Of a stretch of DNA of 64,000 nt, positions 21,343 through 32,248 are shown in pieces. The notes beneath the pieces were generated by a model. That model worked only from the letters and a program-made list of their open reading frames with translations. It was not told where the DNA came from and ran no database searches. The stretch is from Onchidella celtica. Its lineage: Eukaryota; Mollusca; Gastropoda; Systellommatophora; Onchidiidae. Where the stretch lies: NCBI GenBank assembly GCA_963931925.1, contig OZ007574.1, positions 34,842,961 through 34,906,960 of the forward strand, read 5' to 3'. Every line of letters starts with the position of its first letter. The first letter of the stretch is position 1. A program made the position numbers and the translations under genes.

Positions 21343-21670
21343 CAGAGAGTATGTGTTTATAGAGAGGTCTCACTTCCGCCAAATCGTGAGACTAGGTCGC
21401 TGCGGTAAACAAGAATTCAAAGAGGCCGCCTTCACCAAAGATAATCTAAATGTGCATATCTGTTTACTGTGGTTTGTTCATATTTTTGGGCTGATTGAAA
21501 CTATTTAGAGCCGTTTGTAAGTTCGTGCGCCCCGTGGAAATGGACAAACGGGTATTGTTTACCGCAGCGACCTACTTTCCGATCCATGCTAACAGTGGTT
21601 TCGCGGAGCCTCCCGTATCTGGCAGTGCAAATCGACCAATAAAAACCTCTCTCTACGTACATACTCTCTG
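21343..21670 (+). mobile_element. MITE family B, copy 1
   Basis: A 328-bp element with ends CAGAGAGTATGTGTTTATAG and CTACGTACATACTCTCTG, which are inverted partners. It is flanked by GTGTTTC on the left (21336-21342) and GTGTTAC on the right (21671-21677), a 7-bp target duplication with one mismatch. A second copy at 26164-26488 is about 80 to 85 percent identical throughout. No transposase is encoded. A 7-bp duplication with these ends does not fit a superfamily I can name confidently. Confidence 0.8.
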
Positions 21671-22127
21671 GTGTTACTAGCCCAAGCGCAACATACGGAC
21701 TACTCACGTGGGCGAGCCTTTCAAAGCTGCAATTAATGAAATTGTCATACGGCACTTTGAATTTTATAGTAGCGACATATTTAATAGTCAGTAATAATGA
21801 CATCAATTTTGATTATGAATGTTGGTTTAACACAAACAAGTTTGTAACATATGAAGGTCAGGGAACGTTATCGACTGCATGGAATGAATACCGTGCACTC
21901 GTAAAAGCCGGGTTTCGTGATACGGCAATTTGAAAGGTTTTTCAACGTTTGTAACGTCTGTCCTTATGTCAAGTACCCGACTCAACAAAATGTCAAACTG
22001 AGCTTACTAATTACTGCACTTCTCTATGTTAGTTGTAAATTCATTACTTGTAGTTATGTGGCATAAAGCAAAAGGAAAAGGTGTGTATCGGGAGAAAGAT
22101 ATTCATTTGAAAAGCGTGTTTAGCTCT

Positions 22128-22495
22128 TTATTTTAGAAGGTTCGCCGCCCTTGCCATTTATACCCCACATTTTCTTGTTTTATTATTCTTATTGTGGTAG
22201 GGATTAGTTTTTTTAGAAGTTTGCCCGGGCAGCGGGCTTGTACGATCTACTCTTCACGATTTCCAACTGCCAAGGTATCTTTAATATGCGCAACGTGCAC
22301 ACGGGCCCTCCGAATTGCTCGTCCTTATCCGAGAAGACTAAATGCTTGATCCTACCTACCATAGGATCAGGGACAGGAAAATAGGAGAAAAATCCTAAAA
22401 TTCTAATATGCCTGCACCGACAGGGGTTCGAACCCGGTACCTTCGACATAAGAGGCGAGCACCTTGCCCCTAGACCAAGTACCACCGTGTCCCCT
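22128..22495 (-). mobile_element. tRNA-derived SINE, copy 1
   Basis: On the minus strand the element starts with a tRNA-like head at about 22495. Box A is TGGTCTAGGGG (22467-22477) and box B is GGTTCGAACC (22425-22434), with about 33 bases between them, the internal RNA polymerase III promoter layout. A non-tRNA body follows, then a tail ending GGCGGCGAACCTTCTAAAAT. The copy at 63143-63520 matches head, body and tail. Both lie in the same orientation. The tail shared by both copies probably mirrors the 3' end of a partner LINE. Confidence 0.75.
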
Positions 22496-23534
22496 TCATT
22501 TGAAAAATTACCCGGAGGTACATATAAGATTGTGATGATGTAGAGAAGAAAAATGGCAAATGCATCAAGATGGCCGGTGTTCGTTTTGAAATTATTTCCC
22601 TTACTTTACACAATGGCACTAATATGAACATCATATATAATATCTGAAGACCTTTAACATTCATTTGAAATAATGCCCCATTTTCTGACAGGGACGGCAT
22701 GCAACGTGCATACTAAGATATCCCACATTCGTTCCAGAGTATTTCCCACTTTCTGTGAAAGCAATGGTAGACGAGGTTTATTCAGAATAATTAGTAAGCT
22801 TGGATGACCGTTGGGGATAACAGTATTCAGTCTGTGTTCACAGGAAGTCAAATGACCCAGGCACAGCGCAAAATTAACCGTGAAATGGGTAATTTCTGAT
22901 ATCACGCCCTTGACTTGATGGAAACGGATTCACCTTCACCTTCTCGTGCGTCCTTAAACCCATCTGCTAGGTGAGCGGATAATTATGGTGGGGGCTGGGA
23001 GTATGAATAGGCCATGTACCGAAGGAAGTACTGTCTTTTAAAGGATTCGGTGTGCTAAAAGGTACGATGCGTCTTTTGAAGGCGACAGATTACTGAAGAA
23101 CCAGATCCCCGTTCCTTCCCTATGTGAGCTATTCGTATACTGCAGCCGCCCCCCCCCCCCCATTCCGCCACACCCTCATTCCCAATCCCTCCCGTTGGAA
23201 GCATACTTTATGGATGGCCCCAAATCTCAAAAGCAGCGAAATGATAATTATGGTAATTTAAGGTGTCGAGGGCGTTGGTATTCATTTGTGAAGATCCCTT
23301 AAAGTTTTGCTGTGTAAAGTCCTGAATTGTTTTTGTTGTTGTGGTGGTGGTGGTGGTGGTGGTTGTTATTGCTTTCTGAAACGTATGAAAGTGATCTCGC
23401 TTTCATCTTGGAAGGATGTGCTTCTGGTTCTCAAATAGCTGGATATTTATTCAGCCATTCCGTCACATCACCTTCCGTGACCTTGAAAACAACAACAACT
23501 ACAACAACAAAACTGTTGAACACACACTGCTCAT

Positions 23535-24315
23535 CAGGGTTGGCATGATTTAAATCAAGGTGATTTAAATCAAATGATTTTTTTGATTTAAATCACTTTG
23601 ATTTTTTAAATTAAAATCAGTGATTTAAATCACTTTTTGATTTTTTTACTTTTTAAGGATTTTTTTTTTTTCAAACTGCTTGTTTTTGATGTTTTTATTG
23701 TTCAAAAACACTAGACTTAAAGGCACTGATAAGTAGGAGTGCTTCTCTATTATTATTATTATTATGCATCATTCAATAATTTCTGATTTTGGCTGATTCA
23801 TACAACAGTTGGAGACTTGAATGTGTCGCAGGACACAATTCAAATATAACACCTTGAACAAAAATGTAAGTCTGAATTTGAATTTTGTGTACCTGTGTAA
23901 GACAGTCAAGTAAGTGGAAAAGGCCTATATTTTATTTCAAATAAACATCTTTATTTTTATAAAACAGTTAGTGAAATCCAGGCATACAGATCAGATCCAG
24001 AAAATTCTGATAATATATAAGAAAGGAAAACTTTCTACTCATTTTCAGTTTCAGTTGTCTCCAATTCTTTACTACTGAAGGCCCTGAACAGAAACACCAG
24101 TTTTGACGCTTTCTCATTCCCCAAGCGATTTCTCAACTTGGATTGAACAAGTCCATACGAGGAGAAAATTCTCTCCACTCCAGCTGAGGAAGCTTTGTCG
24201 ACAAAATATTGAATGTATTATGTATTTTTAAAAAAATCAAAAAAATCTGATTAAAATTTTTAAAAATCGATTTTTTTGATTTTTTTGAAAAAAATCTGAT
24301 TTTTTTCCAACCCTG
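23535..24315 (-). mobile_element. Internally deleted hAT transposon
   Basis: Ends CAGGGTTGG (23535-23543) and CCAACCCTG (24307-24315) are perfect 9-bp inverted repeats. The element is flanked by a perfect 8-bp target duplication, CTGCTCAT, at 23527-23534 and 24316-24323. The subterminal regions are rich in GATTTAAATCA and poly-T/A motifs. On the minus strand it retains the very end of a hAT transposase gene (24035-24217). At 781 bp it is far shorter than an autonomous hAT element, so it needs transposase from elsewhere. Confidence 0.92.
24035..24217 (-). pseudogene. hAT transposase C-terminal dimerisation segment
   Basis: An open stretch of about 60 codons ending in TAG reads ...SSAGVERIFSSYG, then LVQSKLRNRLGNEKASKLVF, then an acidic Glu/Thr tail. 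The Ser-x-x-(x)-Glu-Arg-x-Phe-Ser block followed by a basic Leu-rich helix is the conserved C-terminal hAT dimerisation motif. In full-length transposases it forms part of the alpha-helical dimer and catalytic domain. A stop lies immediately upstream, so only the last exon-like piece remains. Its good preservation suggests the deletion derivative is not very old. Confidence 0.88.
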
Positions 24316-25101
24316 CTGCTCATTTTATGTTCACTTGACAAATGTTAATAAATATTGAAGGCTTTCTCAAGCCGATTGCGCATAACGAACATTAAAAGCG
24401 TTAAATAAACAGGTATGCAATGACAATATTTTTGGAAGATAAATTTGTGTAACATTTGACAACAGTATTTTATTATGCTTGACTGGGGCGGTGTACATTT
24501 TGAAAATGTTTTTGATTCACTCAATTATATTAAATGCACCTCACTGCACTGCTCATGCATTGCTGATGTGGTGCGAACTCAAAGAAAACAAAGCACTCAA
24601 GCGCTCACAGTGCAAAAAAAAAAGCCAAATAGAGTGGAAAACCCCCACGTCTGTCTTCCCTATGCATTATTCTGTTCATGGTTCAGGTAAATTGCGCGTG
24701 CCTTCAAAACATCACGTACAGAATGTTGTGTTCTGTGTTTGCCAAGATGTTTGAAAATTCCCAAATGGGAACCGCTCAACAGAAAAATCTCTCAGAGAAA
24801 AACGTGTCTTGTCAGCACTCAGCCCTGGAAAAGAATCTATGAGGTATTTATGACATCTATGATTTATGAGGGATGATATTTGAAACAAAAACTAAAGAAA
24901 GAAAGAAAGGGCAATGGAAAAAAAAAGAGAAAAGAAAAGAAGAAAGAACGGAAAGAAACTGAACTGAGAATCAGTAGATTTTCTATATGTTATTAGGATA
25001 AAGTACCGACACTCGGTCTAATGAACAGGCAGATTTCAATATTTTATCGTTGAAGATGTACGAAGACCAGATTGTAATGGAGAAAGTGCAGAATCTGGAC
25101 A
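24316..25101. other. Unassigned non-coding sequence
   Basis: Contains a purine-rich AAAG tract at about 24895-24960. Nothing else recognisable. Confidence 0.45.
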
Positions 25102-25367
25102 ATTATATCGTGAGGGATTTACTATATTGTTGTATCCGACAGTTTGCCTGTTTTGAGGTTGTGTCATAAAAATGGTTCTCTCACTTATAATTTCATTAAA
25201 TTGTATAAGTGTCATTCCAATCGGTGAAAAGCTTTTCGAGATATGTGTTTGTGACGTAATGTTGTCCTTAGATTTTACACAACTCTTCAACTTTTCGATC
25301 CTCACTTTCTCAAAAAAAAAATAAAAAAATGCACCAACAACAGGAAAAATACTCGACGATATAATAT
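25102..25367 (+). mobile_element. MITE family I, copy 3
   Basis: Ends ATTATATCGTGAGGGATTTA and ATACTCGACGATATAAT are inverted partners. Internal TGGTTCTCTCACTTATAATT, GTCATTCCAATCGGTGAAAA and CTTTTCGAGATATG match the copy at 39893 in the same orientation. Confidence 0.7.
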
Positions 25368-25912
25368 ACCAGCCTTAGATACCCGGCAATCGTTCTCGCG
25401 CTGTTCCTGGAAGATAAATGAGTGAGTTTACAAGATAACGATCAGATATGTCGGAAATAGGAAAATTATTCCCCCCCCCCTCCCCCCTTCCTTTTCCGTA
25501 TTCCAGGGAAAAAATGTAAACAGGTAAACAGGGTAAGAAATAATTTTATATTATAATGTTTCTTTTGCGTGGAAAGAATGTTCCCTCATACTAGCTCTCT
25601 TAATTGTACGTTGGAATTCCCAGGTACTACTAACCCGGTATGCTAGCCGTTTGTTAAGGTTGATTACAAAGACATTGACAAGACAGGTATACCTCGACTC
25701 CCAAGTCTGTTAGTGTGTAAGGGGTTGGCTTATTTTGGCAGATGCCCAAGTGTTATTCCGGACGGGAACATATGGTATAAGGTAGAATGCGGCCAATCAT
25801 GGTGCTAGACCGTCACATAGTTTCGGGATAATTAATGATAAAAATGCGGCGATATGTCCCTCTCATTTATGTTAAGAAACTTTTCAAACACGTCTATGGA
25901 TAAGAATAGAAT

Positions 25913-26045
25913 GGCAGTGAGTCTATTTTACGTCTGTTTTGACTCCGAGTTTAACTTCCTCTACATCAACTAGTGGAACTCTACTTGTTCCAGTTCTATT
26001 AGTGCGGGAGTTGCTCATTTAACCCAACAGTCCACACCTGACACA
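25913..26045 (+). mobile_element. MITE family A, copy 5 (right end replaced)
   Basis: GAGTCTATTTTACGTCTG, TTTTGACTCCGAGTTTAACT, CATCAACTAGTGG and TTAGTGCGGGAG follow family A. The usual right terminus is missing because family L sequence begins at about 26047. Confidence 0.55.
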
Positions 26046-26046
26046 A

Positions 26047-26563
26047 AGTCTAGACACGTGCCAGCCGATAATGCTCTGGCAGCTTGTTGGGGGTGACGTC
26101 ACGACATTGCGCTTCAGTTCGACCTCGCGGAGCACCAGCTGACTAGTTTGAGGTTACTGAAACCAGAGAGTATGTATTTATAGAGAGATCTCACTTCCGC
26201 CAAATCGCGAAACTAGGTCGTTCCGGTAAACAAGAATTGAAAGAGACCGTCTTCACCAAATGTAGTGTGCATATCTGTTTACTGTGATTTGTTCATATTT
26301 TGGGGCTGGCTGAAACTAATTAGAACTGTTTGTAAGCTCATACGCCCCGTGGAAATGCACAAAAGATATTGTTTACCGCAGCAACCTACTTTCCGCTCCA
26401 TGCTATAACAGTTGTTTCGCGACGCCTCCCGTGTCTCGCAGTGCAAATCGACCAATAGTGAAACCGTCCTATACATACATACTCTCTGTTGAAACTCAGT
26501 GTCGTGACGTCACTATGCAACCTTTCGGCCGATCAAAATCGGCTAGTGTGCGTCTAGGCTATA
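26047..26563 (+). mobile_element. MITE family L, copy 1, split by a family B insertion
   Basis: The left end (AGTCTAGACACGTGCCAGCC, then GATAATG and GTGACGTCACGACA) is the inverted partner of the right end (TGTCGTGACGTCAC, then ATCGGCTAGTGTGCGTCTAG). Between them lies a complete family B element at 26164-26488 with its own 7-bp duplication. Without the insertion, family L would be about 190 bp. A short relative is at 47202-47345. Confidence 0.65.
26164..26488 (+). mobile_element. MITE family B, copy 2 (nested in family L)
   Basis: 325 bp with ends CAGAGAGTATGTATTTATAG and TATACATACATACTCTCTG. The flanks are CTGAAAC (26157-26163) and TTGAAAC (26489-26495), a 7-bp duplication with one mismatch. 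Colinear with copy 1 at 21343 over its whole length. Confidence 0.8.
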
Positions 26564-26608
26564 ACAGACTCGACCCGCTACGTTACCAGCTTTAAGGCAG
26601 AAGGGGTG

Positions 26609-26813
26609 GTACCGTATCATACTAAGCCTTGACCGGTAAAGTCCGCTGCTGGGAGACAGTGCACATCATAATTTCCTATATTTTCTTAGTAAATCCGGAA
26701 AGACCCTATCATATTAAGCTTGGCCAGACACAGTCAGCTTCTGCCACTATTTCTTGGGTGTACATTTTGCTGACAGCAACTGGCTGTGACGTTCCGATCT
26801 TAGTACGATACCC
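26609..26813 (-). mobile_element. MITE family C, copy 1
   Basis: Matches 51692-51896 in the opposite orientation over its full length, for example TGTACATTTTGCTGACAGCA here against the complement there. Ends TACCGTATCATACTAAGCC and CTTAGTACGATACCC are imperfect inverted repeats. Non-coding. Confidence 0.75.
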
Positions 26814-27648
26814 AAACTCGCATTTTCTGACGTAACACTCAGTTTCTACTTTCAAAGTGAATTCAAAGGGTAGCTGTAAGATTGCCAAGCCTAGATGAAG
26901 GTCTCTTCATTTTTTGCAATTATCTCATATTATCATTTTCGTTTCGCAGGAATGTCATTAGTTGAGGCAATGTGTTTTGTTTGTGCCAAGGTGACATTGC
27001 ATCAGCACTCCAAAGCTCCCAAGCTGTTTCTTTAAGCCTATAAATACCAGTTCATTTTTTGAAGATTTTCCAGCGCTGTACAGTGCCAGCCAAATCGGCT
27101 CTTTGGAAATGTGTACGCTGTTTGAGCTTGCGGGCCCATTCAAGTGTTAAATACTGTTCTCATAAGATAACAACTTGGAGTTCAAAAACTCTTGCAGGAT
27201 ACAGTGATTGCCTACTGACAGCATCAGGCTGAAGAACTAGAGAATGGAGGTGCATAAATTCAAAAGCAAATTAGGAATGGATAACTTACTGACTTAGAAC
27301 TACGAAATCGGCGTCTCCATACAACTCAGTCTTGGGCATAGATATGCTGAGGAAGAATAAAATAAGTCGCTTGCAGAAAGTGGACGACTGCTGGTCAACC
27401 TAATTGTATTTTAGAGAATCTGCAAGAGATAATAAATATGATTATCGAAAATTTAACTAACTCGAGCTGTGGTTTCTAAACCATGATTAAAAGTTTGCAT
27501 CATGGGCGATGCACGATTTGATCTGCCAACTGATCAGAATCGTTAAGAGAAGTTTTCCCTATCTTCTCTCTCTTGCCTCCTATCTCTTCAGCCATTGTGC
27601 AGCCTTCGTCTGGGTGCCTCACAGGATCAAGTCATTTTGAATTGGTGA
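26814..27648. other. Unassigned non-coding sequence
   Basis: No gene or repeat boundary recognised. Confidence 0.4.
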
Positions 27649-27812
27649 GGATAAAGGTGGGTGTGTGGGGGGGGGGGGGTGAAAGAATTACCGATGGGTC
27701 CAGTAATTTATCTGACGATCCAAAAAGAGGATAAAGGTGGGTTGTGTGTGTGGGGGGGGGGGGGAGAAGTGAAAGAATTACCGACGGGTCCAGTAATTTA
27801 TCTGACGATCCA
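27649..27812 (+). repeat. Two-copy tandem duplication, about 80 bp
   Basis: GATAAAGGTGGG, a G run, GTGAAAGAATTACCGA(T/C)GG and GTCCAGTAATTTATCTGACG occur twice in succession with near identity, differing mainly in the length of the GT/G run. Confidence 0.9.
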
Positions 27813-28633
27813 AATTCTCCAAGACATTTTAGATAAATTTGAAGTTTTAAAAATTAATATAAACATGAGGAAACATGCTGGGAAGGCGATGTAAAGTGAC
27901 AGTTTTAATTTTGTGTCATGGGAAGACAGAAGCAACCCGTGAAGGGACAAAATGATCACTTCTAGGGGACACACATAAACAAGAGTCATGGTGGAAGGCG
28001 CACAAGGGAGTAACAAGAACAGGGGTTCTTTCTTGTAGGATACATTCACTGGGCAAAGATGTTGACGTGAAAATCAATGCTAAACGAAGTAAAATCTCTC
28101 TACGACAAAGTCAATATTCCCGCCCGGCCCGGCTCCGAGTTCCCAGCTGAGTCAACGACCCCCTTCTTGGCCTGGCATTGAGCGTCCTACTAAATATAGC
28201 ATCCGGAGTGGGGCGAAGTCTGTAGATTCTCGTAAATAACATCCCGTAGAGTTCGACAGCCCCTTCATTTGTTTTCAGATGGAAACGAGATCTTGGAGTG
28301 CCGTGGGAGACAAAAATAGACAGAATCAGCGGTAGAAAGTTTTCGTCTGGAGTAAGGGAGGATTTGTCGGACTTTCTATGAAAGATTCGATCTTTTGTAT
28401 TTGTACAAAGGATTGCCCTAACTGCGCGCTGTTCTGTTTACTATGTATAAAAACAACAACAACAAAGAACAGAAAATCTGTGGGGGCGAAGCAAGGCTTG
28501 AAACAAAGTCAAAATATGGCAAAAGAAAAAGTTGTATGTAGCAAAGCTCCGCGTAAGAAATAATAATAATAATAATAATACATTACATTTGTATGGCACA
28601 TTTCCATTAACTTTAATAACAATGCTCAATGCG
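27813..28633. other. Non-coding tract with an (AAT)n run
   Basis: (AAT)n at about 28560-28580 is followed by CATTACATTTGTATGGCACATTTCC-like sequence, which resembles a common invertebrate dispersed motif, but boundaries are unclear. The rest is unassigned. Confidence 0.4.
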
Positions 28634-28687
28634 CCTTACATGACTCTCTCTTCCTCTCTCACTCTCTCCCCCTTCCTCTCTCTCCCT

Positions 28688-28728
<41 letters not shown>

Positions 28729-28756
28729 CTTTCCTCTCTCCCCCCCTCTCTCTCTC

Positions 28757-28792
<36 letters not shown>

Positions 28793-28815
28793 CCTCTCAC
28801 TCACTCTCTCCCCGA
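28634..28815 (+). repeat. (CT)n low-complexity tract
   Basis: Long pyrimidine tract of CT and CCCT units. Arg-Glu repeat frames on the minus strand are artefacts. Confidence 0.95.
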
Positions 28816-29391
28816 CTCTGTCATGCATGACGAACTCTCTCTTTTTCTACCACCTATTGGAAAACACTGTAATACACAAACGATAGGCTAAAGCTCAAAG
28901 GAAAAGGAGATGTGCCGCACTTTGACCTGGCTATTCTGTATAACATAACGACACACGGGGATATACTGTTATATCAACGTCAAACATGTTGATCTGCTCC
29001 TCGCAGCATGTAATGAAATGCAATTCTTTCAACAGTGGCCTTGTACTCACGTGTGTAGGAGGTCTCAAATTTAAATAATGTTGCATTGGGATAATCTCTC
29101 TTATGTTTATGATGATCATAAGGTGCCCAAATGTCATGTGGGCCTCGCGTCGCCTCGCCTTTGATGTCATAGCCTCACTATGTCGAAAAATGCATCACCC
29201 ACTCCATTCCGAATGCTACGCCCCCCCCCCACCCCCCTAGACAAAAGTGGCAAAGAGGACGCCAGAGTGTATTAGCGCGTATCTTACTCTCACAAATACA
29301 CCAGCTGTGTGTGTGTGGGGGGGGGGGGGGGCTTAGCATGGTAATGTACTTCCGGGAAGTTTTTTTTCCCTTTCCCATGGACGACCTAGAG

Positions 29392-29584
29392 CAGTGGTTC
29401 TCAAAGCGGGGCGTGGCAATGTTTTTGGTTGAGCTTGGGACTTCAGAATGGGATCTTTTTGTATATACTGTAACTAAATTTGACCGATCATGGGGGAGGG
29501 GGGAGGGGGGAGGGGGGTGTACTTTAAAAAAAAATTATTTGAAAATTGTAGGGGGCGTGGGACAAAAAAGGTTGAGAAACGCTG
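29392..29584 (+). mobile_element. hAT-like MITE
   Basis: Ends CAGTGGTTCTCAAAGCG and GGTTGAGAAACGCTG are inverted partners of the common hAT terminus type. The flanks ACCTAGAG (29384-29391) and ATCAAGAG (29585-29592) agree at 6 of 8 positions, consistent with a decayed 8-bp target duplication. The interior is GGGGA-rich and non-coding. Confidence 0.75.
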
Positions 29585-29592
29585 ATCAAGAG

Positions 29593-30329
29593 CAGTATGG
29601 ATCCTTGAATAAGAGCTGAAGAGGTCGATTTTGTATGTGAACTTTCATCCGGCCAGAGCAAAAACTAAACTCCGTATGGACTCACAGTTCCTTCAGATAT
29701 TACAAGCAGCATTGTCAACAGATAATGTTACAATGAAAGAAAAATGTCATGACGATGGACTGGGGGGGGGGGGGGGGGGGGAGAGAGATAAAAGCTAAGA
29801 AGGGAAAAGCTGGATAGACCGAGAGAAAATGGAATGGGAATGAATGAATTAATGACATAGTGAACGAATGAATGAAAACCAATGAGCAAATGAAAACTAA
29901 TGAACTAATAAATGTAGGAAGGAAGGAGTGAAAAGGAATTAATGAACGCAGGAATAAGTTGAATGAATGAACGACTTTTCAGTTGCGGGGGATAAGGAAA
30001 GATGGGGGAGAGAAGCATAATGTCAAAACTCTCAAGCACTCTCACGAATTTGTGCTTTGCTCACGGTGTTATAACACAGGTAAGTGCTCTCGTTGGGGGA
30101 CAGCGAGTAATGCAAAGAGCTCAGCACTACGCTGACGGTATTACCCTCGATACATACCACCTACTCACATAGCTGCACGTACATACAGAGACGTATCTGC
30201 GTTGTTGTGTTATCGTTGTTGTAGTTGTCGATCATGGGATGTTGGTGTGGTTATTGTTCTTTTGAAGTTAAAGTTGGTGCTGCCTGGTAATGATTGCGTG
30301 GTTGTTTGTTTTTATTGTCGTTGTTATTG
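29593..30329. other. Non-coding tract with long poly-G
   Basis: A run of about 21 G at 29762-29781 is followed by (GA)n. AATGAATG-like short repeats occupy about 29838-29960. No gene. Confidence 0.6.
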
Positions 30330-30740
30330 TTGATGACGAGAATGATGATGATGACGATGACGATGATGTTTAATGGTAATGTTGTTGTTGTTATTGTTGT
30401 TGATGATGATGATGATGTGATGGAAATGTGTTGTAGATGGGATTGTAGTGATGGTGCTATTGTTGACGATGGTGATGTTCGTTGTGAGGGTTGCTGTTGG
30501 TTGTGATGGTAATGCTGCTTATTGTTGTCATAATAATGATGCGGTTGCATTTGATAATGATGTTGTCGTTGTTATTGTCTTTGTCATTTGCTGGGATATT
30601 AAAATTGGTTTAGTAATTGTCGAAATGATGACGATGGTGTAGTTGCTGTTGTAGGAATGTTACAAGTGTTAGTTGTCATCAACATGATGGTATTGTTGTT
30701 ATTTTTTCTTGATGAACCTGTCGATGATGATGTTACCGTT
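30330..30740 (+). repeat. GAT/GTT triplet-rich tract
   Basis: Imperfect GAT, GAC and GTT triplets over 400 bases. The Asp/Val-rich open frames have no domain content. Confidence 0.8.
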
Positions 30741-31608
30741 GTTATTAAGTTCCACATCTAAGAAGTTCCATCTTTTCTGGATTTTTCCACGCCATCGAAA
30801 AAAAAAACAGCAACAGCAGCAAAAAAAGATATGATCTTTAGCTGCATATTGATAGCTGTATCTTCCCTTCCCCCTCAGAAATGCGTTCCATATGTTCCTC
30901 AGACTGAATGTGGGAAGAATCATCGGTCTGGTTTCGTCATTTGCATTGTTACGATACATCTGGCACGGAAGGGAGAACTGATTTGATCATTCTATCTGTA
31001 TCTTTGATGAGCCAGTCGCTTCTGTTGTCAATTCTGAAACTGTACGATTCATTATTTTGTTGTTGTTGTTGTTGTTGTTTAGAAAGACGCGCAAATGTTT
31101 GTTTTTTCTTTTCTTCTGTAGATAATAAACATTTTCTTCCGAAGCGCATAATGCACAGGGGATGGACTTGTAGCGTCGTTTGGAATTTTTTCGTAATTTC
31201 ATTTGCTCGTATTTCTATTTATTGTTGTGGTCTTAATTCGACTTTCTGGGGGATGTTCACTGTGCTTTGTACCATTTTACCATCCGAGAACAAAGACTTC
31301 CGACATATTGTGGTTAATTCCGGGCAAAACTTCATAACTACTCTTGTTTTACCAGCCGTACAGCTGTGAACTTGTTTTATTTTTATTTTTGGATGAAACC
31401 CTTTCGGTAGATCAGCTCTGTTAAAAAGATCTAACTGGCAGCATGTAAGCTGAGGTGCCAGGGTCTTTGGCCTTGTCGGATTATTTTTGTCATAATAATC
31501 TACGGGAGCATTCCGTAAATCTGCTAATTTCCCTGGGACTTTGGGTTTCGAATTAATTGAATTTTTTTTTTCTTTTTGTAATCATTTTCGATTATTTTGT
31601 TTCAAATC
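30741..31608. other. Unassigned sequence left of the LTR element
   Basis: Contains (GTT)n at about 31060-31079 and T runs at 31562-31577. The last five bases, AAATC at 31604-31608, are the left target duplication of the retrotransposon. Confidence 0.5.
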
Positions 31609-32234
31609 TGTAACAGTTGATGCAAATTTCAGCACGTTATGATGGGGAGAGTCAGATGAACTGATCGTCTACCCCTTAAAAACGAAACTGTCTCGAACTG
31701 TTGTAGAAATAATAACAGGATCCGATGAACACTTAATACTAACGTTTAATAACTGTAAACAAGAGCTGATATCCACAAGTTACTTACACCTATCAGGGAA
31801 GGCACTACACTTCTACTACAACTGGATTTACACCTACAATTTGCGCCTACGATCTGCACACCTACGATTTGCACCCACGATTTGCACCACCCCTACTCGC
31901 CTGGCCCTCCTTATATATATTCTGTCCAGGAACGTTCAGGAAGCGGCTTAACCGCCCCATAAGCACGAGACAGACCTAGATCGTTCGGGACATACCAGCC
32001 ACCCAATCGTACACAGACACGTCACAGAATTACATCACTCAAAGGTCGACCTAGCGTAATCTCGGACACTGCAGTATCTTCCAGACTCTCTAGATTTTCT
32101 ACAGTGAAACAAACAAGCCACATCAAAGAGAAATACCGGCCTTGCTGGCGAGAGGGGGGAGGAAGGTCGCCGAGTGAGACTCGCCAAGCGGGGGGGTGAG
32201 AAAATATCGATCGTTCAACTAGTGGGACGCTACA
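31609..32234 (-). repeat. 3' LTR
   Basis: 626 bp, 5'-TG...CA-3' on either strand. It contains a minus-strand TATA box at 31911-31921, a block of about four 15-bp tandem units at 31831-31890, and a minus-strand ATTAAA at 31745-31750 that could serve as polyadenylation signal. Compared with the 5' LTR it has two 2-bp indels, a 3 to 4-bp indel near 31890, a shorter G run near the U3 start, and about five substitutions. Confidence 0.96.
31831..31890 (-). repeat. Four-unit 15-bp tandem repeat in 3' LTR
   Basis: Variants of CCTACGATTTGCACA occur four times in a row. The same array is in the other LTR at 37929-37988. It lies downstream of the TATA box in the element's own direction, so it falls in the expected transcript leader. 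Confidence 0.85.
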
Positions 32235-32248
32235 CAACTCCCCAATTT
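32235..32248 (-). promoter_or_regulatory. Probable polypurine tract
   Basis: On the minus strand the bases directly before the 3' LTR read AATTGGGGAGTTG. A short purine-rich run at this position primes plus-strand DNA synthesis in LTR elements. The run is short and has two T residues, so the exact primer is uncertain. Confidence 0.55.

Noticed and set aside
22425..22434. GGTTCGAACC as part of a functional tRNA gene
   Set aside because: The flanking sequence does not fold into a full cloverleaf, and the element has a long non-tRNA body and a second dispersed copy, so it is a SINE.
28613..28828. Arg-Glu repeat frames on the minus strand here and at 54212 and 59001
   Set aside because: Reverse-strand reading of (CT)n tracts.
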